The notes under the pieces are model-generated. The model was given only the letters and a program-made list of their open reading frames with translations. It was not told the origin of the DNA and ran no database searches. From Sedimentibacter sp. MB31-C6 (lineage in GTDB: Bacteria; Bacillota; Clostridia; Tissierellales; Sedimentibacteraceae), in NCBI RefSeq assembly GCF_035934735.1, contig NZ_CP142396.1:992001-1056000 (forward strand): 64,000 bases of DNA, read 5' to 3'. The position numbers and the translations under genes were made by a program. Of this stretch, positions 35,563 to 44,100 are shown piece after piece. The first letter of the stretch is position 1; each line of letters begins with the position of its first letter.

Positions 35563-35880
35563 TTTCAATACCTCCATTTATATTACAATTACAGGATTTT
35601 CATCTCTGTATAATAATTATAATAAACCTATAAAGCTTTGTAAACAAGTTTTACATTTATGGCGAGTATTCTATGCATCATTTATTTTCAATTATATTAT
35701 TTTATTCTTTATCCAAGTTTTAATTATTGAAATTCTGGATATATATATAATACAGAAAAAAATACATTAAATTTTCAAGGCATGAAGTTATCATTATTAA
35801 TAATTGTTAATTAATAATATTTTTGAATATATTTATATTATTATAGCATAATATCAAGTAATTAATATGGGAGGTATAAT
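35563..35880. other. non-coding gap between divergent genes
   Basis: About 318 AT-rich bases between the GyrI-like gene and the epimerase-like gene. No ORF, repeat or terminator is evident beyond AT-rich TTAATAATT-type stretches near 35797-35822. Promoters for both genes should lie here but none stands out. Confidence 0.35.
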
Positions 35881-36837
35881 GTGAGAAAAATATTAATCAC
35901 GGGTGCATTAGGACAAATAGGTTCTGAATTAACAGTAAAAATGCGTAAGATTTATGGTTCTGACAATGTGGTGGCGAGTAACAGAAGAGTGAAAAAAGGT
36001 CATGAACAACTAATTGAATCTGGTCCATTTGAAATCATTGATGTCAATGACCCAGTATCATTGTCATTTGCAGTGGATAAACACAAAATAAACACCATTG
36101 TAAACCTTGCTGCATTACTATCAGCCACAGGAGAAAAAAATCCTCAACAATGTTGGAATATAAATATGAATGGGTTGTATAACGTGTTAGAGACAGCCAG
36201 AGAGAAAAATTGCATGGTATTTACACCTTCATCAATTGCCGCCTTCGGTCCTTCAACACCAAAGGACGAAACTCCCCAAGAAACAATTCAAAGACCCACA
36301 ACTATGTATGGAGTAACAAAGGTAGCAGGTGAATTATTGAGTGACTATTACTTTAGACGATTCGGTGTTGACACAAGAGGTGTCCGTTTCCCAGGTCTTA
36401 TTTCATACAAGACATTGCCTGGAGGAGGAACAACAGATTATGCGGTTCATATATATTATGAAGCCTTAAAAAACCAAAAATATACTAGCTTTATTCGTAA
36501 AGGCACTTACATGGATATGATGTACATGTCGGACGCATTAAGTGCAATTATGGAGTTAATTGAGGCAAATCCAGATAGACTTAAGCATCGAAATGCTTTT
36601 AACGTTACTGCTATGAGCTTCGATCCAGAAATGCTAGCTACATCCATAAGAAAGTTTATACCTGAATTTGAGCTAGACTATGATGTTGATCCAATAAGGC
36701 AAAAAATAGCTGATTCATGGCCAAATTCATTAGATGACTCCGCTGCTAGAGAGGAATGGGACTGGAACCCGAAATATGACCTAGGTTCCATGACAAAGGA
36801 CATGCTTGAGAAATTAAGAAGCAAATTAGATATTTAG
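35881..36837 (+). CDS. L-threonine 3-dehydrogenase-like SDR (NAD-dependent epimerase family)
   Basis: A 318-residue extended SDR enzyme. The Rossmann motif TGALGQIGSEL is at residues 7-17, NLAALLSATGE near 80, TPSSIAAFG near 120 and the catalytic YGVTK near 147. The sequence with AALLSATGEKNPQQCWNIN, RFPGLISY and TDYAVHIYYEAL is characteristic of the epimerase-type L-threonine 3-dehydrogenase (TDH) group, which makes 2-amino-3-ketobutyrate. The usual partner kbl is not adjacent. It starts at GTG after GGGAGGTATAAT and has a terminator just downstream. Confidence 0.85.
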   Translation: MRKILITGALGQIGSELTVKMRKIYGSDNVVASNRRVKKGHEQLIESGPFEIIDVNDPVSLSFAVDKHKINTIVNLAALLSATGEKNPQQCWNINMNGLYNVLETAREKNCMVFTPSSIAAFGPSTPKDETPQETIQRPTTMYGVTKVAGELLSDYYFRRFGVDTRGVRFPGLISYKTLPGGGTTDYAVHIYYEALKNQKYTSFIRKGTYMDMMYMSDALSAIMELIEANPDRLKHRNAFNVTAMSFDPEMLATSIRKFIPEFELDYDVDPIRQKIADSWPNSLDDSAAREEWDWNPKYDLGSMTKDMLEKLRSKLDI

Positions 36838-36848
36838 GATAACTTAAA

Positions 36849-36875
36849 AGTCAAGGGACAATTCCCTTGACTTTA
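36849..36875 (+). terminator. terminator of the threonine-dehydrogenase-like gene
   Basis: AGTCAAGGGA, four-base loop CAAT, TCCCTTGACT, then TTTAC, 12 bases after the stop codon. Confidence 0.75.
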
Positions 36876-36979
36876 CTAGTAATTATATTTGTTCATATCT
36901 GAGAATGGATTTTACCTAGAACCTTCGAATCATTCAAATTTGCATAACGAATTAACCTACTCATAACAATCCCCTCTTA

Positions 36980-37273
36980 TTATTCAAAAAAACTATAAAT
37001 GGATAAAGAATTTAGAATATCAGCCCTTACATATGGGTCATCTATATCTATTTGAAATAATTCTTTTATTTTTGAAATACGATAAATGCATGTATTTCTA
37101 TGAATATATAATTGTGCAGAAGCTTTGTTAATATTGCCATTACATTGTACATATGCTTCCATTGTTTTAATAAAGGAAGTTTGATTCTTTTCTTCATAAT
37201 CGATTATTCTGTTGTCACTTGCACTTAAAGCCATAGCCTTTAAGAAAACTTCATCAATAACAAAATGGAAAAT
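36980..37273 (-). pseudogene. PucR/CdaR-type regulator, C-terminal helix-turn-helix remnant
   Basis: The open frame has only the C-terminal domain: FIKTMEAYVQCNGNINKASA, QLYIHRNTCIYRISKIKELF, then DIDDPYVRADILNSL. This is the HTH_30 domain of PucR/CdaR-like regulators, normally 300 or more residues with an N-terminal sensing region. The frame continues upstream of the ATG at 37234 (VIDEVFLKA) to a stop near 37280, so the 5' part was lost. A separately expressed HTH from 37234 cannot be excluded. Confidence 0.65.
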
Positions 37274-37312
37274 AAAAATTTACCCAAAACTACTAATCAA
37301 AATAATCATTGA
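37274..37312. repeat. dispersed 39-base repeat, copy 1
   Basis: The stretch starting AAAAATTTACCCAAAACTAC and ending ATAATCATTGAT is very like 40781-40819 (about six differences in 38). Both lie downstream of minus-strand genes. No coding capacity. Confidence 0.5.
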
Positions 37313-37317
37313 TAATT

Positions 37318-37356
37318 AAAACCGACCTCAACAACATACTAATTATTAAGATCGGT
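37318..37356 (-). terminator. probable terminator after the RelE-like toxin gene
   Basis: On the minus strand ACCGATCT and AGGTCGGT pair (one mismatch) across a 20-base loop and are followed by TTTTAATT, 15 bases after the toxin stop codon. Confidence 0.5.
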
Positions 37357-37370
37357 ATCATATTCTTCTC

Positions 37371-37688
37371 TTATATAGACAATTTATATTCTATATCACG
37401 TCCACCATACATAATGCGGACAACTGCAACTGTGTATTCAGATTCAAGTATGAAAAAGAAAATTAGATAATTATCTACCGGTATGAATCGCATGCCTTTA
37501 CTGTGCCATGGTTCTTTTTCATAACGTTGATGACGAAATGGCATTTCATCAAGAGTCGCAATTGCATCCATAATGCGTTTGGATTGATTTTTTGCTGCAT
37601 CAGGCGCAAGTAAACAATAAGCTATATATTCGAAAATGTTTCTTAAATCAAGTTCTGCTTGCTCTGTATAGATAACATTACGACTCAT
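37371..37688 (-). CDS. RelE/ParE-family toxin
   Basis: A 105-residue protein with the RelE/ParE layout: N-terminal helix (SRNVIYTEQAELDLRNIFEY), central MPFRHQRYEKEPW, and C-terminal strands FIPVDNYLIFFFILES, VAVVRIMYGGRDIE. RelE members cut mRNA on the ribosome and ParE members poison gyrase; which applies is not clear by reading. It overlaps the antitoxin gene by four bases (ATGA), so both are translated together. Confidence 0.88.
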   Translation of the reverse strand: MSRNVIYTEQAELDLRNIFEYIAYCLLAPDAAKNQSKRIMDAIATLDEMPFRHQRYEKEPWHSKGMRFIPVDNYLIFFFILESEYTVAVVRIMYGGRDIEYKLSI

Positions 37689-37990
37689 ACATCATAATCC
37701 TGATGCATCTTTTCCGCAACGCTCTGAGCTGATATAACCTTACCAGAGCTTAAGTCAGACAGTCCTTTCTCAATTTCTGCATTAAATTGCTCTTCTGTTA
37801 ATGAACCGTAAGCGACAATCTTACTTTCAGGCAATTTCATTTCAAATGGAATTCCTTTTTGCAATACTATTTGACGAAGAAAAATGTTTATAGCATTAGA
37901 CATTGGAATTCCCAACTGTTCTAATACTTTTTCTGCTTGTTTTTTAACTTCTGGCTCTACACGTGCAAATATACTTGATGATCTCGCCAT
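37685..37990 (-). CDS. RelB/DinJ-family antitoxin
   Basis: A 101-residue protein starting at 37990 (MARSSSIFARVEPEVKKQAE), with the ribbon-helix-helix of RelB/DinJ antitoxins (LEQLGIPMSNAINIFLRQIV) and a C-terminal toxin-binding tail. The start is fixed by GGAGGTGATTTAT. An imperfect dyad, ATACAA and TTGTAT, near 38010-38030 just upstream is a likely auto-operator. Confidence 0.9.
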   Translation of the reverse strand: MARSSSIFARVEPEVKKQAEKVLEQLGIPMSNAINIFLRQIVLQKGIPFEMKLPESKIVAYGSLTEEQFNAEIEKGLSDLSSGKVISAQSVAEKMHQDYDV

Positions 37991-38008
37991 ATAAATCACC
38001 TCCATGAA

Positions 38009-38032
38009 TACAATATATCATTTTGTATTGCT
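38009..38032 (-). promoter_or_regulatory. probable auto-operator/promoter of the toxin-antitoxin pair
   Basis: Inverted arms ATACAA and TTGTAT stand 9 bases apart in an AT-rich stretch directly before the ribosome site, where RelB-type repressors usually bind. The -35/-10 assignment is unclear. Confidence 0.4.
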
Positions 38033-38111
38033 ATATGCAAGACATTAACTGATTTATTTATTGATTTTATTATGCACTTCTTCTCGAAACTAAACAAAAT
38101 ATATCAAGTTT

Positions 38112-40280
38112 TTATCTTGCTTCTATTTCAAAGATATAATTCTTAAAATACAATCCTATTTCAACCATACGTTCATCACTTAATTCGGTCATTTTTTCAC
38201 TATATTTAATGGAGTCAGGGTTAATATATTCAGGATAAAGTTCAGCTGCTTCCGCATAATTCGGTGCTGTTGTAAACTCTTTTTCAACAATTTCATTAGT
38301 ATCAAGATTCATTTTAAAACGCACCTCTGGACCTGGAATATCTGTTCCACCACTAATATAAGAACCTGTATAATATATTATATAAAATTCTAAAACATTT
38401 TCAGAATTTATATTGACGCTACCCTCATTAATGTATCCGAATTCCTCTGTGCCGAATTCATTAAAAATTTCCAATCCGACAATATACATTGACCTGTTCT
38501 CAAAATTATAGGTAATAAAATCTGCAATATCATTCTCTATTAGTACATTACTGGTTTTATTAAGATTGCCACTTGTTTCTGAAACTTCTTCCGTTTTTTT
38601 AATAATGTAATCGGACATCCTCGTTTCTATCCATTCATCATTTTCTATTGCAAGATTTTTAGAATATAGAGTTATCTCATTATTTTCATCAATAACAGCT
38701 TTAAAATAAAAATTCATATTTTGAGGCTGTAAATATTCATTATAATAAGTTTGATAATACTTGTCGCCCCGTTCTTTAGCTTCTTTTATGTATTGTACAG
38801 TATCTGGATCTCTATCATAATTTTTGTGAACAATTGTATAAGAAAATATAGCTTCTACATTTCCATCCACAACTTCTTCATGATAATCAGATATTATAAA
38901 ATCTATTAATTCATAATAAGGTGAGAAAACATTTATGAATTCTTCTTTTAAATATGCACTTATTTTATCATAGTTTGTAGGTTCATTAGATACAAGTTGT
39001 TGATTATTAAAGGATTCTACGAGTTTTTCATAAAGTTCCTCATTTATGAAGGTGTAATACCCGTTCTCACCTCGCTGCAATACTGATCTACCATTATAAA
39101 TGAATGTGTAATTGTCTATTACTGTATCATCATTATAAGTTGCACGTAAAAGATAACAATCCTCTATCTCCCTAATGTCAGTACCTTTATATATACTTGA
39201 TTTTATCAAACTGTCCATAATAATTTTTTCTACAAGTTTTGCACTGTCACCTGATAATGGTGATATTAAATACTGTTCATCACCGTAAGAAAGATGGACT
39301 ATTTCATAAGAAGTAGTATTTTCCGCATGTAGAATACTTTCTTGTTTCTTAGGATTTGTAAGTAATCCAATACTTATTACTACTATGATGATTATAGCCA
39401 GTAAGATAACCCAGAAAGAAGGTTTCTTATAGTTTAATACATTTTTTATCCGCCCACTTACATTTCCCTCACCAAAAGCAAGAGGACTCCCGTTTAAAAC
39501 ATGCTTTCCTGTAGCAAGAGACAATAATGAATTAGCATAAGGCCTTTTAACATCATCATTCATCTCGTTCAGTACTCTTTCATCACAGGATAGCTCCATA
39601 TCCGCACTCATTAACATAAATGCAATCCACACAAGAGGATTAAACCAGTGGATGGACAATATTAGAAAAGCTAACACCTTAATAATGTGGTCTTTACGCT
39701 GTATATGAGTCTGTTCATGCAACAAAATATATCCTCTTTCTTCAACGCTAAGTCCAACTGGTAAATATATTTCTGGTCTAACTAATCCAAGAACAAATGG
39801 TGTTTTCAAATTATTAGCTTCGTATATATTCTTCTCTATTAATTCTGCAGTTATAAGTTGCCTTTTTAAAACTAAAATAGATACAATACTGTAAACAAGC
39901 AGTGCTATTATGCCTAAAACCCAAATATATGACACTATTCCCGCATAAATCTGTAATGGATTTGCGCTTGCACCAATAATCGGTACTGGAAGCGATTGAC
40001 TTACAAATGAATCTACGACTTCTATTCCACTATTAAACTGCGGATTTTGCTGATAAATTATATCATGGGAAATTGGAACAGTATTTGTATTCCGTGGCAT
40101 AAGGCTAAATATGCTTTCAAAGGAGAATGGAAATATAAGTCTAAAAGCAACCACACTCCATAAGGCATAGGAGATAATTTTTGGAGTTTTTTTAAGCAGC
40201 AACCTGATAAGCATTACAAAAATAATTACATAACTTGCCGTAAGACTCATATTCAAAACAGTAAGAAATAGTTCACTCAT
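38112..40280 (-). CDS. BlaR1/MecR1-type M56 membrane metallopeptidase sensor
   Basis: A 722-residue protein. Residues 1-320 are the M56 part: four membrane helices (YVIIFVMLIRLLL; LWSVVAFRLIFPF; SYIWVLGIIALLVY; LAFLILSIHWFNPLVWIAF) and the zinc motif LLHEQTH at residues 187-192, later MELSCDERVL. A further helix FWVILLAIIIIVVISIGLL closes it. Residues 330-722 are an extracellular sensor without the SxxK, SxN and KTG motifs of penicillin-binding domains, so it probably senses something other than a beta-lactam. It is two bases after the BlaI-like gene; binding of ligand should lead to cleavage of that repressor. Confidence 0.85.
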   Translation of the reverse strand: MSELFLTVLNMSLTASYVIIFVMLIRLLLKKTPKIISYALWSVVAFRLIFPFSFESIFSLMPRNTNTVPISHDIIYQQNPQFNSGIEVVDSFVSQSLPVPIIGASANPLQIYAGIVSYIWVLGIIALLVYSIVSILVLKRQLITAELIEKNIYEANNLKTPFVLGLVRPEIYLPVGLSVEERGYILLHEQTHIQRKDHIIKVLAFLILSIHWFNPLVWIAFMLMSADMELSCDERVLNEMNDDVKRPYANSLLSLATGKHVLNGSPLAFGEGNVSGRIKNVLNYKKPSFWVILLAIIIIVVISIGLLTNPKKQESILHAENTTSYEIVHLSYGDEQYLISPLSGDSAKLVEKIIMDSLIKSSIYKGTDIREIEDCYLLRATYNDDTVIDNYTFIYNGRSVLQRGENGYYTFINEELYEKLVESFNNQQLVSNEPTNYDKISAYLKEEFINVFSPYYELIDFIISDYHEEVVDGNVEAIFSYTIVHKNYDRDPDTVQYIKEAKERGDKYYQTYYNEYLQPQNMNFYFKAVIDENNEITLYSKNLAIENDEWIETRMSDYIIKKTEEVSETSGNLNKTSNVLIENDIADFITYNFENRSMYIVGLEIFNEFGTEEFGYINEGSVNINSENVLEFYIIYYTGSYISGGTDIPGPEVRFKMNLDTNEIVEKEFTTAPNYAEAAELYPEYINPDSIKYSEKMTELSDERMVEIGLYFKNYIFEIEAR

Positions 40281-40282
40281 TG

Positions 40283-40645
40283 CTACACCTCTCTGTGATC
40301 ATCAATCAGCTTTTTCAACTCTTCAACTTGATGTTTATTTAATTTCTTACCTCCAATAAAAGCAGTCAAAAATTTAGGCAATGACCCTCCAAAAGTTTCC
40401 TCAACGAATCGTATACTTTGATTTGCATAATATTCTTTCTTGGTTTTTATAGATGTAACAACAGCATTTTCATTTTTAAAAATACCTTTTTCGCATAACT
40501 TTTTAAGTACTGTATATGTTGTGGACTTTTTCCAGTTCATTTCTTTTTCACATAGCTTAACAAGGTCGCCAGAACCAATCGGCTCGTTCTGCCAAATGAT
40601 ATCTGCAAACTTTTCTTCACTTTCAGTTAGTTTATACTCTTTCAT
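40283..40645 (-). CDS. BlaI/MecI/CopY-family transcriptional repressor
   Basis: A 120-residue winged-helix repressor: LTESEEKFADIIWQNEPIGS, then CEKEMNWKKSTTYTVLKKLC, the recognition helix, and GIFKNENAVVTSIKTKKEYY as wing. The C-terminal part is the dimer and cleavage region. GGGAGGC lies 8 bases upstream of ATG. With the M56 sensor gene it makes a two-gene sensor-repressor operon behind the operator at 40688-40706. Confidence 0.9.
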   Translation of the reverse strand: MKEYKLTESEEKFADIIWQNEPIGSGDLVKLCEKEMNWKKSTTYTVLKKLCEKGIFKNENAVVTSIKTKKEYYANQSIRFVEETFGGSLPKFLTAFIGGKKLNKHQVEELKKLIDDHREV

Positions 40646-40687
40646 GATAAGCCTCCCTTGGTCTATGAAATATCGATTTATACAATA

Positions 40688-40716
40688 AGTCTATAACTTG
40701 TAGACTAAAATGTCAA
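40688..40716 (-). promoter_or_regulatory. promoter with BlaI-type operator
   Basis: On the minus strand a consensus TTGACA (40716-40711) is followed after 17 bases by TAGACT (40693-40688). A 19-base palindrome AGTCTA...TAGACT (40688-40706, one mismatched pair) covers the spacer and -10. This is the expected place for autorepression by the BlaI-like protein. Confidence 0.75.
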
Positions 40717-41323
40717 TACTATATTTAATATATATAATTAATAATGCAAAAAACGGGCAAAGTTATAGAAAGTAAATGCTAAAAATTTGCCCAAGATTAT
40801 TAATCAATATAATCATTGAAATCAACGCATATAATGAAACCTTTCCGTATAAATATAAAAAAGTATTTATAACAAAAAGTCAGAAAAATGGGTAGTTTCC
40901 AATGTTAAAAAATATTTATTGCCCCAGATTGCTCAGAGCCCATACCCTAAATTCTACACCCGTTGTAACTTCAAGTTATCAGAAGCACAGTTTCCACATG
41001 CGGCGTATTAGGTTCGTGAATAGTGTTTTGATTACTCTTAATTAATTTTACGATATTTTCAACGAATTTTGTGTATGATATTTGTGTTTTAATTAATCTT
41101 AATTAATCTAAAATCACAAAAATTTGCCCGGGGCAAGTTGAATAACACAAAAAGCCATAATTATTATACAAAAAATATTTTCATAAGCTCTCAAGCCCTA
41201 AATGTTGATAATAAACTTTCACTCGTAATATTTAAACGCTACGAACTAAGCTTAATCCTATATCTTTGGAAAACTTCGATTTATATATATTTTCAGAATA
41301 ATTAACTTTATATATTATAATTC
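40717..41323. other. 600-base non-coding region with repeats
   Basis: No gene is visible. It holds GGGCAAA...TTTGCCC arms at 40756-40793, the second copy of a 39-base repeat at 40781-40819, and a 13-base perfect palindrome TTGCCC-G-GGGCAA near 41129. GCAAAGTTATAG is shared with 5013-5024. The middle (40920-41050) is less AT-rich and reads like eroded sequence, but I cannot name it. Confidence 0.4.
40781..40819. repeat. dispersed 39-base repeat, copy 2
   Basis: Starts AAAAATTTGCCCAAGATTAT and ends ATAATCATTGA; matches 37274-37312 with about six differences. The sequence before it (GGGCAAAGTTATAG) forms a stem with its TTTGCCC. Confidence 0.5.
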
Positions 41324-41782
41324 TTAGTCAATAATCCATTCATATCTGCACTTTTGTGGTTCTGTTTTTGAATATGCATCAGAAGAAGTAGGAATATCTA
41401 TAATTTCTATAAGTTTTGCCCCAATACTTTCGCATATACTTCTTGATGCAAAATTATCAGGATTGCAAGTAATTATAACTTTATTCAATGAATTATCTTT
41501 TATTACATTCTTAATAATGTTACACGCTTTTGCTGCATATTTTTTTCCTCTGTATTCTTCATTTATACCATACCCAACGTGGCCAATGTAATTTTCAACT
41601 TTTTCTGAATTTCCCAATCTTAAATTTATATGTCCAATTTCAATTTCAACATCAGTATTATGTAGCAATATTTTAAACTTGTATTCAGGTACTCTTCCTT
41701 TTTCAGAATCACCATTTTTTAGTTCTTTTATAATAACATCTATTTCTTCATCACTCATAATACCATAATTTTTTAGTTCCAT
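41324..41782 (-). CDS. GNAT-family N-acetyltransferase
   Basis: A 152-residue protein with GNAT motifs: IGHINLRLGNSEKVENYIG, HVGYGINEEYRGKKYAAKAC (acetyl-CoA pyrophosphate loop, RGKKYA), and ITCNPDNFASRSICESIGAK. It resembles small clostridial acetyltransferases that modify amino groups of unknown substrates. GGGGGAC precedes the start. Complete, in contrast to its decayed neighbours. Confidence 0.83.
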   Translation of the reverse strand: MELKNYGIMSDEEIDVIIKELKNGDSEKGRVPEYKFKILLHNTDVEIEIGHINLRLGNSEKVENYIGHVGYGINEEYRGKKYAAKACNIIKNVIKDNSLNKVIITCNPDNFASRSICESIGAKLIEIIDIPTSSDAYSKTEPQKCRYEWIID

Positions 41783-41941
41783 AATAGTCCCCCTAGTATA
41801 AATATAATATTAATTTGCGTAAACCATTAACTCGTATATTGTTTAATTCTTAGTCTTAACCAGACACGCCTGTTTCCTGTTTCCAATTCCATGCTTTTGA
41901 ATCTGTCATATTAAAACTCTTAGAAATTATATAATTTTTGT

Positions 41942-42169
41942 TCATTTACATGCATACTTTGGATGAGCAATTATCTTCAGCAACAAATACATGTTTTTAT
42001 CCTTGGTTGAATTAATTATTATATTTTTCATTGCTTGTTCTTTTTTTTCATAATTTAAATTGTTAAGATATTCATCAGCTATTATACCTTTATCTGTATT
42101 TCTCCAAGAATCAATATTTACCTTAGCTATACTAAATGCATCGGTTAATTCAGCTTCTCTTACTTTCAT
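41942..42169 (-). pseudogene. GNAT acetyltransferase, N-terminal fragment
   Basis: Seventy-five residues starting MKVREAELTDAFSIAKVNID and SWRNTDKGIIADEYLNNL, the standard N-terminus of GNAT acetyltransferases. The acetyl-CoA motif A and the C-terminal half are missing; after IAHPKYACK a stop follows and no continuation is seen. It is a truncated remnant. Confidence 0.65.
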
Positions 42170-42275
42170 TTAGCCACCCCAATCCTAAATAAACTGATAT
42201 ACTGCCATAAAATCCGAAAGAATCATAAATGGCCTTTTTGTTATATTTTTCATATTGTTGACTCCGATATTAGAT

Positions 42276-43039
42276 TTATTGTTGGCACCATTCAGGTAGT
42301 TTTCCCTTAACTGCCCACCATGACTTAAATAATCCGCCTGAAAATCCTAATTGGCTGTAAATACTTGCTGCTTCAGGGTTATGAGTATGCAAATATATAA
42401 GTGAATTTTTATAATATGAAATAATAGTATTTATAATAGCCATACCATAACCTTGGCACCTTTTTGAAGGTGTTGTATTAACGTTTGATATATAAACAAC
42501 ATTGTTAAATTTTTCAGCTAATGCTATACTGACAGGATTATTAAGTTCATCGTAAGCAAAAAACATATTGTGACCTGCGGAGATTTGTCTATTTAATAGT
42601 TTAACGCCATAAGTTTCGCCATTATCCTGTTCAATTGCAAGATTATATTCTTTTCCGTCTAATGTATGTCCAATAGTATTAATCATACAATTTTTAATTT
42701 TATTATCTCTATTACTATCTTTATTAAGTATCATTAGTTCTATATCAAATTCTCTTATCGAATAATTATATTTCTCAAAATATGGTCTTAAAATATTTAA
42801 TTCTATTGAGCCATGACGATAAAAATTTTAGGAGTAATATCTTTTGAATTATAATATTCTTCAATTTCTTTAATAATTTCGCTGAAATTTTCATTTTTAT
42901 ATATAACAGCATAATTTGAAGTATAACTTTCTTTATTACTTATATCACTAAACATTCTTCCCCATGAAGTTAACTGATAATTTAAATACGTCATAGGAAT
43001 ATACTTTTCTGATTCAACTATTTGTTCTAAAGTTTTCAT
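42276..43039 (-). pseudogene. frameshifted GNAT acetyltransferase
   Basis: The 5' part (43039 to about 42806, MKTLEQIVESEKYIPMTYLN to TPKIFIVM) ends in TAG. In the shifted frame the text goes on as RHGSIELNILRPYFEKYNYS and on to TTPSKRCQGYGMAIINTIIS, the GNAT acetyl-CoA loop, and NPEAASIYSQLGF. One base gained or lost near 42815 therefore breaks a single gene of about 250 codons. The 152-residue 3' frame from 42734 has the complete motif A but no ribosome site. Confidence 0.72.
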
Positions 43040-43314
43040 ATAACCACCCCACTTAGTACATGTTTTATTATAATAATTGATTCCTCTTGATCGCCAATCA
43101 TTTCAACTGATATTTTTTTGACCACAGTGCTAAATTTATCTATATAGTTTTTTACATCATCAAATGCGTTATCAAGCAACTCCATAGAAGATATTCTTCC
43201 AACTGTCATATGTGGCAATCTAAATCTGCCAATGGGTCATATTTCTTTCGGATATCATTAATAACATTAATTATTTTCAAATTCAGGAAAAATCATAATA
43301 GTTCTTAAACTCAT
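43036..43314 (-). pseudogene. 2'-5' RNA ligase-like (2H phosphodiesterase) remnant
   Basis: A start at 43314 (MSLRTIMIFPEFEN) after AAAGGAG soon meets a stop. Further on, in shifted frames, come INDIRKKYDPLADL and PHMTVGRISSMELLDNAFDD, where PHMTVG is the HxT motif of LigT-type 2H phosphoesterases. At least two frameshifts are needed and the second HxT half is missing. It overlaps the frameshifted GNAT gene by four bases, so the two decayed as one operon. Confidence 0.6.
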
Positions 43315-43340
43315 AACCACATCTCCTTTATAAATTGGAA

Positions 43341-43373
43341 TTTATGTGGCAGGCATTATGCCTGCCACATAAA
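43341..43373. terminator. perfect 15-bp hairpin
   Basis: TTTATGTGGCAGGCA, loop TTA, and its complement. It lies between the methyltransferase remnant and the 2H phosphoesterase remnant and probably ended the methyltransferase transcript on the minus strand; no T-run is present. Confidence 0.6.
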
Positions 43374-43381
43374 ACTAAAAC

Positions 43382-43970
43382 TTATTTCTTTGCAATAATC
43401 AAGTAACGATGTATTGTCCCCTCGATTTTACCAGTTTTATTAATCATTTTCTGCATTTTTAATAACTGTGAAAAACACTTTTCTACTGAAAAATTCGGAA
43501 ACTCCCATTCTATAATGTGTGCAAACCATACAAATGCACCAACATCATAAAACAGAATAGGTCTATATGCTTCTTCGGAACGAATGATTTGAAATCCTGC
43601 TTCTTTGAATACTTTACGCTGTTCTTTAAGATTCGAATGTGGAAACGGTTTTTCAGTTCCAGGCAAAACCATTTCTACTAAATCTCTATCGTTATCCCCA
43701 CCGACTTGCTGCGTAATAAATACGCCATCATTTTTTAGAAGCCTATATAATTCTGTAGCGTTGAAATCACCATGACGATTTATAACCATATCAAGCATTT
43801 CATTATCATATGGTATTTCAGATGGTTTATTACACACCTTAAAGTTTATTCCAAGGGGTAATAATTTTTCTCTGCACAAGTCTACATTTGGTTTATAACC
43901 TTCTGTTGCACCTCGATACAATCTGTTGTCAGTTTAAAACTGCACCGAGTATTTAATTCGCTTCATCATC
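43382..43970 (-). pseudogene. SAM-dependent methyltransferase, internally deleted
   Basis: A good start (GGAGG, then ATGATGAAGCGAATT at 43970) runs only 11 codons to a stop. The methyltransferase text resumes at 43915 with RGATEGYKPNVDLCREKLLP, NEMLDMVINRHGDFN, FITQQVGGDNDRDLVE and the C-terminus. The glycine-rich SAM-binding motif I that should precede ATEGY is missing. The large frame could start only at TTG 43921 and would lack the cofactor site, so the gene is almost surely inactive. Confidence 0.7.
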
Positions 43971-44100
43971 TCAAACCTCCAAATTCCCATTTATCTCTCA
44001 CTTTTATATAAATAATCTCCTCATATAAATAATATTAGATAGTTTTAAAAAGTCTATATTACTAAATATCTTACATCTTTTTTTAATTAAGATTATATTG

